From contig JBBCBC010000017.1 in assembly GCA_037126765.1 (NCBI GenBank), positions 27,147,916-27,211,915 on the forward strand: a stretch of DNA of 64,000 bases, written 5' to 3'. A program made the position numbers and the translations under genes. The notes under the pieces are model-generated. The model saw only the letters and a program-made list of their open reading frames with translations. It did no database searches and had not been told where the DNA came from. The DNA is from Stenogyne calaminthoides (taxonomy: Eukaryota; Streptophyta; Magnoliopsida; Lamiales; Lamiaceae). Below are positions 35,141-44,600 of the stretch, piece by piece. Numbering within the stretch: the stretch's first letter is position 1; each line of letters begins with the position of its first letter.

Positions 35141-38100
35141 TGTTGGGAGATGTGTTGGGAAATAAATTTAATAAAAAGGATTTTGATTAGATCCCAAAAA
35201 CCCCTGAGTATGACATGTTCAGGATAATCTTGATATATGAGTCAGGATTCAGTTTTAGAGTGTTCAGGATATTATCTGCACCATGTATAGTCGGCAGATA
35301 TAGAACAAAGTTAGAAATCAAGACTCAAGAAGAAATCAAGATACTTGAAGATATCAAGACTCGATGAGATCGAGAACCGAAGACTCGAGAGAACTCAAGA
35401 CTCGAGAGAAACGTAAGACTCGTGAGAAATATCAAGACTTAGTAATGTACTGAATGCTCAGTATATCCTGAATGTTCCGAGGCACTGAAGCTGAGGAATA
35501 TAGCCGTTGGAATCCAGCTGACGTGGACCAACGAGAGGAAGACAACCAAAAAAAAAAAGTCAGCAGAACTTACGAAGAATAGTATGGATTTGAATGTGAT
35601 TCTCTCCAACGGTAACATTCAAATCCACACTATAAATACAAGTTCTTCCTTCATTATCAGTGGTGGAGTGAGTGTGGATACATGAAGATCATGCACAAAA
35701 TGCTACAAAACCAAAGAGCGTTATAGTCAAAGCATTCCCACCCTAGAACACAAGTCTGTAGATATACAAATATATTCAAAAGAGTGTTCTAGAACCCAAC
35801 CTAAGCAACCCACGATGTATCATAGCTTAGAGAGATTTTCCCAACCTTAAGATTGAGGCTAAACCATTGTAAGGGAAAATCTCACCATAGTTGGAGACAA
35901 CACCAAACCCAAACCCAGTGGTGAAGTGAGGTAGTTGTTAGGCAAACCCGAGTGAGGGTGATAAGTCCCGAAGGAGTGTGAACTCGTTAAACATCTGTAG
36001 GCAATCCCGAGTGAGGGTGATAAGTCCCGAAGGAGTGTGAACTCGTTAAACATCTAAGAGTTTGAGTTAGTAAACTACGAGGGTAGTCGAAAAGCTCGTG
36101 GTCGGGTTGAGTAAGTAAACTACGTGGAGTAGTCGAAAACTTCGGGGCGAAGTTGAGTAAGTAAACTACGAGGTAGTCGTAAAGCTCGAAGTTGATAAGG
36201 AATTTCCTAGAGAGGAGAGAGGATGTAGGATCGGTTGTCCGAACCACTATATATTGCTGTGTTGTTTACTGCTTTATGTTTATACTTGTCATATGCATCT
36301 AGTTATAAGCAAAACACAACACAAGAGCTCCAAAGTTTCGAAAAATTGGAAACACTCTGTTCTCTCCCCTGTTTTATATGCACCGAAACCAAACGTTTTG
36401 CTTCCGCACACGCAAGATAGGTTTTCCCACCGGGACCAACAAGATGAATTTAATAAAGATATATGATTTTGATTAGATCCCAAAACCCCTGAGTATGACA
36501 TGTTCAGGATAATCTTGATAATTGAGTCAGGATTCAGTTTATAGTATTCAGGATAATATCTGCAAAATGTAGAGTTAGCAGATATAGATCAAAGTTAGAT
36601 CTCAAGATTCCGATGAACTCAAAGATGTTTCGAAGAAATCAAGACTCAAGAAGAAATCGAGAATCAAGACTCAAAGCAGAAATCGAGATATCAAGACTCA
36701 AAGCAGAAATCGAGATATCAAGACTCAGATGAAATCGAGGAATCAAGACTCACTTTGAAGACTCAAAGATATCACCAAGATATTCAGAAGACTCAAGACT
36801 CGTAAGAATCAAGACTCGTAAGACTCAAGAATCAAGACTCGTAAGACTCAAGACTCGTAAGAATCAAGACTCGTAAGACTCAAGACTCGTAAGACTCGTA
36901 AGACTCAAGACTCGTAAGACGCCAAGACTCGTAAGACCCTCAAGACTCGTAAGACTCAAGAACACGTAGACACAAGATCAAGAATCAAGATCAAGAATAT
37001 CAAGGCACAAGAATTATCAAGACTCAAAGAATGCAGATCAATGCTCAAGATAAACCCCAATGTTCCGAGGCAAATCAAAATATCTATCCGAAGGATGCAA
37101 TCGGTAAGATCGCGATTCCTTAGAAAAATAGATATTGCCCAAGACATTCCCATGCGCATAAAATGAACTAAAACAAAGTGTTGTTAAGGTTATATCAACT
37201 CGAGTTTGTAACCAAAAGAACCGCTTGAAGGTGTCTACCTTTAATCGAGACAAAAGTCAAAAAGAGGAAGACAAAGATCGTACTATATCGATAATCGACA
37301 AAGGATGTGTCATTGAAAAAGATGTCGATGTACAAAAGTTCCGCATCGCAAAAAGTGAAGACCGCTTACATGAAAGGCTATTGCCTAAAACGTGTTAGGG
37401 GAGTTTCAAACCCTAAATATAGCCGCTCCTCACACCATAAGAGGAAACTCACGGCTATATCTCCAACGGATAGTTTTTCAAGAGTGACCTTGGTGTATGC
37501 CTATAAATACTTGTGACCCTCTACATTGTAAGGTTACGGAAATTTATAAGAACTCAAGAAGCTCAAACTTATTATCGCAAAAGTTAAAGCACTTTCGAAA
37601 AAACTTAGAATTTCCCAAGTACTTTTATATTGAAGAGAGCTCATTAAACTAAGCCTAGCTTGATAAGATATATCCAAAGCTTAGTCGAGATATCCTAGCC
37701 TTTGCATTGTACTTCATTGTAAAGGATATCTCATCCTAGTTGGAAACCAACCGAGAAACCCCAAACCCTTGAGAAGGTAGTTTGAGTGTGTTTGTTGGTG
37801 AGAAGAGTTGTAAAGAGTTAGTAAACCACGCGAGTAGTCGAAAAGCTCTAGAGGTGAAGTTAGTAAGCTCTGCAGGTAGTCCGAAAAGCTTGTTTGTGTT
37901 TGAGTAAGTAAACTACGGAGGTAGTCGGAAAAGCCTCAAGGTCGGGTTGAGTAAGTAAACTACGTGGAGTAGTCGTAAAGCTCGGTACGAAGTGAGTAAG
38001 TAAACTACGCGAGGTAGTCAGAAAGCTCAGGAAGTGATTAGTGAATTTCTTTGAGGATCAGAGAGAGTGGACGTAGGAGCTTGAGTCTCTGAACCACTAT

Positions 38101-38566
38101 AATTGCTGTGTTGTTTATTGATTTCCTTATCTGTGCTTAACTGTTGCATTGATTTAAATCAGAAAGCATATTTTCACTGAGATTTCAGTTGGAATCAATC
38201 CACTTGAAGTTGCATATAATTGAATCACAGTCTAATCACTATTTCATTTAAAGGAAGGTTTTCAGCAAAGCTTTAAAACGAGTATAAACTAAAGGGCCAA
38301 CCATTACGCACATCTGAGTAGCTAGAACAGATAGTTACCAAACTGAACTTACTCTTCTGAGGGTTCAGTAAGTTAGTTATCCGATCCAAGCAACTCAAGA
38401 CTCGGTGTCTCAGTAGACTTTGACTTAGAGTGACTTGTGCTTCTCAGGACCAAATCTTCAGGACAGCCTGACCCAAGCTGACCTCAGTAAGAAAAAGTTT
38501 TAAAAACACTGAACACGTGTATTCCCCCCCATACACGTGTAAGACTCGTTTGCACCGGGACCAACA
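35141..38566 (+). repeat. 3' LTR of element B, split by solo LTR X2
   Basis: The first 12 bp (tgttgggagatg, 35141-35152) are separated from the remainder (36447-38566) by X2 plus one copy of its target duplication. The remainder is colinear with 23198-25386. It has U3 repeats at 36640-37010, TATA at 37500-37509 and the minisatellite at 37806-38030. Confidence 0.88.
35153..36441 (+). mobile_element. Solo LTR X2 inside the 3' LTR of element B
   Basis: 1289 bp, TGTTGGGAAATAAATTT to ACCGGGACCAACA, flanked by agatg on both sides (35148-35152 and 36442-36446), a perfect 5-bp duplication. The first 330 bp resemble the B-type LTR; from about 35495 it matches X1 (19430-19640, reverse strand) through its TATA box (35631-35638). 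It contains a 58-bp tandem duplication (about 35940-36056) and a short version of the gtaaactacg minisatellite (36059-36195) that X1 lacks. It has no internal region, so it is a solo LTR and a mosaic of two related LTR types. Confidence 0.85.
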
Positions 38567-38571
38567 CGTAG

Positions 38572-38718
38572 GTTTTACGTGAATTATTATATGCATGATA
38601 TGTTGTTGGATTATTATTTGAATTAATATAGGATTAATTCATGCTAGTAATAATTAAAGAATTAAATTTGTATTTAAATATTCTCCCCGAATAGATCCGT
38701 GCAACTTATTCCCCAGCA
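38572..38718 (+). repeat. 3' LTR of Copia D, last 147 bp
   Basis: Continues the D LTR after element B (gttttacgtgaattatt to CCCCAGCA) and matches 14448-14594. It is followed by the aaaac target duplication. Confidence 0.88.
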
Positions 38719-38830
38719 AAAACAAGCCTTGGTGAAAAAACGAGGGGGTCTCTATGGACTAGGTGACGTTGACCTAGATAGAGCAGGTCGTTTGAGGAGA
38801 GGCTCGGCGGTCTTTGTTTGAGGGGAGGAT

Positions 38831-39022
38831 TGTTGGGGTATCAAACAACATCCCACATCAAAATAATATGGGAGGATCATGAGGTTTATTAGGATGTACA
38901 CTATCTTCATTAGTATGATGAGACATTTTGGGAGATGCTAAAAAACAAATTCGTGCGGACTTGGCCCTAAGCGGACAATATCATACCAGTGCGGAAACTT
39001 GGTTCCATCCAGGGTCCCAACA
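38831..39022 (+). repeat. 3' LTR of the TRIM-like element
   Basis: 192 bp, TGTTGGGGTATCAAAC to GGGTCCCAACA. It pairs with 12622-12799. The short internal segment 38724-38830 before it holds no ORF. Confidence 0.8.
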
Positions 39023-39027
39023 CATGG

Positions 39028-39730
39028 TGAATCTGGTTCACAAGAGTGTTACTCTTTAGAATGTGACATGCTGCCACATCAATTGTTATTTTTGCCCATT
39101 ATTGTCGTATGATATATATATACCTAAAATCAAATACCTCTATACACCAATTGCAAAGTGCAATTTAAATAAATATATTTTTAAATAATATAAATTAAAT
39201 ATTAATTTATCAGTATTAATTTTTTTTTCTGAATAATATTAATAGTTTTTTATTGAACAATATGTGTACCACCCAATGGTCAGTGGTCACTTATACCTAA
39301 GTTGGAGTACCAAATTATACCATTAATGTTCAAAAAAGAAAGACCAAAACTAAAATTAAGTTTAATACATTAACCTACCAACAAGGACAAAACAATAAAT
39401 TAGTAAATTGATGTTTATATATATGTATATAGTTACAAGTATTAATTGAATTGAATGCATACTGGTCCATGAGAATGAAACATTGCCTGAATAGTTAAAG
39501 AGGAAATGAGCGCCGACTCGCTGACCACCCCATCTCTTTATCATTAATTTGGCGGTCAAGAATTTCTTAACCTATATAATATTCCTAATTAAATTATTAT
39601 TAGCAGGTACTGTAATCTGAATTGTTTGTCTATATAAAACAAATCAATATGTAGTTTGTAACGGAGCATTAGCCAGATTATACGTAACGATTGATATATT
39701 AGGAGATTAATTAATTAAGTATCGATCTCA
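39028..39730. other. AT-rich upstream intergenic DNA
   Basis: No gene is seen. A stretch at about 39663-39715 (gcattagccagattata and following) is repeated at about 40098-40150, part of a local duplication upstream of the zinc-finger gene. Confidence 0.5.
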
Positions 39731-39895
39731 TATGCATTCAAATGCACCGTGCACTCATAATGCATTTTAGAATAATGCAATTTATTATATTAAAAAATGC
39801 AACTATTTTATATGAATTCTGCAATTATTTTTTTATATTAATAGTTACACGATTAAATGTAAACAAGTTGTATAATTTTAAAATACACTATATAT
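39731..39895. mobile_element. MITE-like inverted-repeat element, family M1, copy 1
   Basis: It begins tatgcattcaaatgcaccgtgcac and contains ttttag-aat-tgcaattt, then a mirrored agttacacgattaaatgt and aaatacacta. Copies 2 (42290-42482) and 3 (45683-45868) share the layout. The right end of this copy is degraded. Confidence 0.55.
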
Positions 39896-39950
39896 GCTAG
39901 GATAATACATACTATAAGACTTAGCCATTAGTTAATTATTTTTCTATTTC

Positions 39951-40076
39951 ACGGTGAACGAGAAAATGTTAAATGAATATGCGTAAAGTACGAAAAAGAA
40001 ACCCATCCCCAACTTATTTACTCGACTCGGATCACTCAACCCATTAAAGAAATTTCTCCCCTTTATTAAAGAGAGA
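39951..40076 (+). repeat. Duplicated 5'-flank segment of the zinc-finger gene
   Basis: This 126-bp segment resembles 41491-41592, just upstream of the ATG at 41628. Shared landmarks are cggtgaac, aaagtacgaaaa, ccatccccaactt, ctcggatc-ctcaaccca and aaagaaat-tctccc. Coding sequence does not follow it. Confidence 0.65.
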
Positions 40077-40198
40077 GACAATATGAAGTTAGTAATGGAG
40101 GCATTAGCCAGATTATAAGAAATTATTGATAAATAATGGGATGAATTAATTACTTTTTCCTATCCTAAATAATTGATGTTTTAAAATTGAGATACATT

Positions 40199-40325
40199 TA
40201 CATGAGACGATCTCATGATGAGATAAAATATAATTTGAACAGTGATACTTTACACATTGAAATGGATAGGTGTTGATTTGTATTAAGTTGTACCCCATCT
40301 CAAGTATGAGACCGTCTCATACAGT
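40199..40325. mobile_element. Short inverted-repeat MITE-like element
   Basis: The ends acatgagacgatctcatgat and atgagaccgtctcatac are inverted repeats around gagac-tctca. It is about 127 bp with no ORF. The family is not assigned. Confidence 0.5.
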
Positions 40326-40379
40326 TTTTATTTTTAAATTTTCAGGATAAAATTAAAAATGATTATGCAATGACAAATA

Positions 40380-40674
40380 CTCTCTCCGTCCGAAAAGGAC
40401 TGCAACACTGAAAATGACACGCAAAACAAGGAGAAAAGTGAAAAGTGGGTTTGAGTGTAATAAAGAAAGGTTATTGTGGGTAATTTCAAGGTGAAGATGT
40501 TGACTTTTAGTGGGTTTAAGTTGAAATAAAGAAGAGATTTGAGTGACAATTTTGAAAATAAAATGATGTTGTGAGGGTGGTAGTACTGTGTGTGATTTCC
40601 ATTTGGGAAGTGTTGCAGTAATATTGGGACGTCCAAATAAGACAAGTGTTACAGTAATCACGGGACGAAAGGAG
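40380..40674. mobile_element. Stowaway-type MITE
   Basis: Left end ctctctccgtccgaaaaggac and right end gggacgaaaggag are inverted, flanked by TA on both sides (40378-40379 and 40675-40676). The ctccctccgtcc-type terminus with TA duplication is the Stowaway/mariner signature. Long frames on the minus strand inside it are chance. Confidence 0.75.
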
Positions 40675-40689
40675 TATATATTTGTTAAT

Positions 40690-40849
40690 ATTCCCTCCGT
40701 TCCACAAAGATATATTTACTTTTTTATTTTCATATGTTCCACAAAGATAAATTCGTTACTATATTTATGATATCATTAAATATTCTTTTTTCATTTTTTA
40801 TCTCTATTTAATGTATTTTGTTAAAATTAATAGATATAAGGGAGAAAAA
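40690..40849. mobile_element. Possible second Stowaway-type MITE, degraded
   Basis: The left end attccctccgttccacaaaga is typical. The right end near 40840 (ataagggag) is only a weak inverted match, so the boundary is a guess. Confidence 0.35.
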
Positions 40850-40988
40850 CAAAACATTAATTTAGACTTAGAGCAGGTCTCTTATGAAATTTATTTTCCG
40901 TGAAATTTTGTTTCATATTTACAGATATAATCTTTCAGTTGTCACGACTAATACAATCAATTTTACCCTATACTTTACAAAACATTTA

Positions 40989-41235
40989 GGGCCCGCTTGG
41001 TTGGGGGTAATGAAAGTGGGTAATGAGAATTATTTCTATTGATGTTGGTTGGTAGGTTTGATATATTGGTAATGGGAATAGAAGTAAACAATTGATTGTC
41101 CTCACCTCCTAACTCACCTCACATGATACTCATTGTTGATGTTGTAACAAAACAATAACAATGCAATCAATAACTCTTATTGATTGACCCCTCAATGATA
41201 CTCATTACCATTACCTAGTCATACCAAGCGGACCC
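40989..41235. mobile_element. Tourist/PIF-Harbinger-type MITE
   Basis: The terminal inverted repeats gggcccgcttggtt and accaagcggaccc are flanked by TTA on both sides (40986-40988 and 41236-41238). It is 247 bp. A GGGC-type terminus with a 3-bp TTA duplication is the PIF-Harbinger pattern. It lies about 390 bp upstream of the zinc-finger ATG. Confidence 0.8.
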
Positions 41236-41595
41236 TTAATGTTTCAATATTTTTATTTTATATAAAGAAAACCTGGAAATCTAACTTTGTGTGGGCGATG
41301 GGAGTAATGGTTTACCACCCACATTTTTTAATTTTAGCTCATATCCCCACATTTATTTTCTTAACTTATGAGATTGAAGCAGAAGTAAAAAAGGAAAAAA
41401 AAAAGGTTTAATTATGATCTAATAAGAAATAAATTCAGTTGCCTAACACTTTATTATTTTGGATGAGAGTAAGTGAATTTTTATTTTCTTTCGGTGAACT
41501 AGTAAAGTACGAAAATAACCCCATCCCCAACTTCTTCACTCAACTGAACTCGGATCTCTCAACCCAATAAAGAAATCTCTCTCCCAAATCATAAA

Positions 41596-41620
41596 CACAC
41601 ACACACACTCTCTCTCTCCC
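41596..41620 (+). repeat. CA/CT microsatellite just upstream of the zinc-finger start codon
   Basis: acacacacacacac runs into tctctctctcccc, ending 8-15 bp before ATG 41628. CT-rich tracts are common in plant 5' untranslated regions. No clear TATA box is seen nearby. Confidence 0.6.
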
Positions 41621-41627
41621 CTTTTCC

Positions 41628-44600
41628 ATGAAAGAGAGAGTCAATTCTTTAGCAGCACTCGTATTCCTTCTTTTCATGGCACTCTTAAGCTTCCTACCCG
41701 ACCACTCTCAGTCTCAGTCTCAAAAACAGCGCAAGAAAAAGCAAGCGCAACCAAAGCAAGCGCAACCAAAGCAAGCCTCGTCATGGGACCAAATCAAGAA
41801 CTTGCTAACCTGCAAACAAATTGAGGAATCCAAAATCCACGACCCTGCCAGAAACAACAATATCTACAGGTCGTGCACCTCCATTTGCTCCTTCAGAGAT
41901 ACCAGAGTGGTGCACCGCGCAGATAATTCCCCCGACGGACAGGACACCAGGCTGTTGACCAAGAACACCGTACATGCCTCCTCTACCAGACCCATTCAGT
42001 TCAGGAAGCTTTCAGGGTGTTATGAATGTCATGCTATTGTTGATCCCACCAGGTAAAAAAAAAAAAAACTTTTTATTTATTACTCCCTCTCCCAAAGTTA
42101 TTTACCTTTTGCTTTTATTACAAGTTTTTATGAGTTGTTTATAGTACTTAGGTGACTTTGGAAAAAGATAAATAAGTTTGGGACATACGAAAAAAAAGTA
42201 AATAATTTTGGAATGGATGAAGTATTATTATTATTAGAGTTAATATCAATCAATTTGTAACATATATAATTTTTTTTTTCTAAGTCTAGTATGCACTCAT
42301 GTGCACCGTACACTTTTAGAACCGTATAATTTGTTATATTAAAAGGTGCAATTGTTTATATTGAAACGTTTAATCATTTTTCCATATTGATAATTACACG
42401 GTTCAATGTAAAAAAGTTATATTTTTCAGTATAACAAGTTGCACGGTTTTAAAATACACACCACGGTGCACCTGAATGCATTGAGACCCACTTTTTTTTT
42501 TATCACTACACAAAATTGACAGATTGCAATTTTCGGATTGTAATTTTTTAAGAAAAACTATAGTACAAATTGCAATTAAATGAAAAAAAAAATATTTAAA
42601 TTGCAAATTGATAAAATAATTGTAGTATTGGTAGCAAATTGATTTTAAACCTTATTATTATTATTATGAGGAGTTAGTGATTTAGTGTGTGTTTTCGATC
42701 AGGTATCCGTTGCCACGGACGACTATATGTGCTTGCTCTGAATGTGGAGAGGTTTTTCCCAAAATTGAGAGCTTGCACCATCATCAAGCTGTTAGGCATG
42801 CAGGTAAATTTTCCTTCATTTAATTAATTGTTCATTTATTATTATTATTATTTTGTGGGAGTTAGTTAATTTGAGTAGTAGTTATGCTAGATTTAATTAA
42901 CTGTAGTTTTGTAAGTCTTCGTTGCCATTTGATTCAATAATTTTGATCCAAGAAAAGGAAGACGGAAGGGACATCTATTTTTTACTATCTTTTTAGGACT
43001 CTATATAAATATGACTGCTCATTTACTCCAACAGTAGAAGTGACCCCCCTTCAACATGAAAAACAAAACAAATGGAGTAGATTATTAATGAATTTTGTTT
43101 ATATCATTTTTCTTTTTTTCAATTTGATAGAAGGTAATTAATATTGAGTTGGAACTTATTAATTAATTGCAGAAAAATCAGCATTAGGTGCAATATAGAA
43201 TATCTTAAAAGATGAAAAACATACATTTGACTTGAATTTCCATTAATATTTGCCTTTTTTTTGTTGGACAAGTTGTCAAGTATTGATACAACTCCCCTGT
43301 TTCAATATAATACTCTCCGTCCCATTTCATTTTGCACACTTTAAATATGAAAAAAAATTCACAATCTCCACCCTTCATCCCCTATTAAAAGTCAACAAAA
43401 TAAAAAAAAATAAAATTTAATATGTGGGCAAGTTAAAGAGTGCAAAATTAAATAGGACGGATTGAGTATTCATCTACTATTCAATTCTCCAAATTATTTT
43501 CATGGGTCATAAAAAATCCTGGCAATAATGAATGAAAATATGATTAAATGGGAAATTTGATCCATCTGTTTCTGCCACTTCATTTTCTAATGGACCATCT
43601 AAAATAAATTGAAAAGTACCACTCAATATTATGTGGCACTTTCTTATTGGTGTTGTATTATTTTGGGGTAAGAGTACTTCACCGACAGAAAGAAATTTAG
43701 AAATTTCAACCCCCACTGGCCACTGCTACCTTTTCTTCACCCCCAAAATCCTGTATTTTATTTTTGAATGTACCAGTACCACTATCATATTTAAAATGAT
43801 AATGTAAAATTAAATAAGAAGATTAAACATGTATTAAAGCAGAAGAATCGAACTGCCATCTACATTTTTGTAGTCCCCTGTTAATTTAATTATCTATACT
43901 TGTTTGCTGAATCGATACCAACCATAAAATTTTTATGAGTAATATTTGTGTGCATCAGTTGGGTACTGTGTGACTAGTGCAACTAATACGGTTCAATATA
44001 AATAAATAATATTTTTCAGTAAAAAACTATTTAAACTAACCAAATAATATTACTTAGTGAAAATAAATAATAATATTTGTGTGCATCAGTTGGGTACTGT
44101 GTGACTAGTGCACTTGGTATACTGTGAAATTTATTCATCGTGAAATTGATTTATTTTTTTACAGGCATACTCTTTAGTAATATAAGTCACACCCTTCAAT
44201 TATTACTACGATATTCTCTGTTATAATATAAGTCACCCCTTCATTTTTATGAGTAATACTCTTTATAGTAAAAAGTCACACATTTTATAGTAAAAAATCA
44301 CACTCTTTAGTAATATAAATCACACTCCTTAACCAATTTCACCGTGAAACTTGTTCATTCTATACTTTGTCTGAGCTAATAATATTCTATTAAAATAAAT
44401 AATATTGTTAGAAATATACCAAGTGCACCACATATACAATTATTTGTCATAAATAAAATGTACTAGTCCACATGTTTACAACTATTAAAACTAAGCAAGT
44501 TTAATGTCAACTCCAAGACAGTTATTTCCTCCATTTCGAAATTAATCGAAAATTTATTATTTCTAGCAAGTTTAATGTGAGAATTGTTTATTAGTATAAA

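Larger units (their letters stand above)
23186..38566 (+). mobile_element. Sirevirus-type Copia retrotransposon B, nested in the 3' LTR of D
   Basis: A 15.4-kb element with LTRs at 23186-25386 and 35141-38566 (the latter split by X2). Flanks are tgtag (23181-23185) and cgtag (38567-38571). Uninterrupted D2 LTRs read gcatgcgtagg here, so the left copy has changed C to T. It contains an initiator-Met PBS, a gag with zinc knuckle and coiled coil, pol without RNase H, a third coiled-coil ORF, and a PPT. Sirevirus placement is from this combination. Many breaks make it non-autonomous. Confidence 0.88.
12888..38718 (+). mobile_element. Copia retrotransposon D (interrupted by X1 and B)
   Basis: The 5' LTR is 12888-14594, the internal region 14595-21506 (split by X1), and the 3' LTR 21507-23185 plus 38572-38718 (split by element B). 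Both LTRs begin TGTTGGGATTATACTGG and end CCCCAGCA. The 5-bp flanks aaaac (12883-12887) and aaaac (38719-38723) are a perfect target duplication. Gene order is gag, protease, integrase, RT, RNase H, which is Copia order. The ORFs carry in-frame stops, so the copy is inactive. D2 at 49905-56467 is a second member of the same family. Confidence 0.9.
12622..39022 (+). mobile_element. TRIM-like miniature LTR element (outermost host of the nested stack)
   Basis: Two direct repeats of 178 and 192 bp (12622-12799 and 38831-39022) start TGTTGGG and end GGGTCCCAACA. The first is followed by a PBS-like tgatatcagagccatgg (12801-12817) and the second is preceded by a polypurine gaggggaggat (38820-38830). 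The flanks tatgg (12617-12621) and catgg (39023-39027) fit a 5-bp target duplication with one C/T change. Without the inserted Copia element D the whole unit would be under 600 bp with no coding capacity, the definition of a terminal-repeat retrotransposon in miniature. Confidence 0.75.
42053..42702 (+). other. Intron 1 of the zinc-finger gene
   Basis: gtaaaa...gatcag, 650 bp. More than half is two MITEs, at 42083-42222 and 42290-42482. Splicing restores the Arg codon (ag|g) and joins VDPTR to YPLPRTT. Confidence 0.8.

Noticed and set aside
40334..40661. Two long minus-strand frames of over 100 codons
   Set aside because: They lie entirely inside a Stowaway-type MITE with clear inverted ends and TA duplication, and show no domain.
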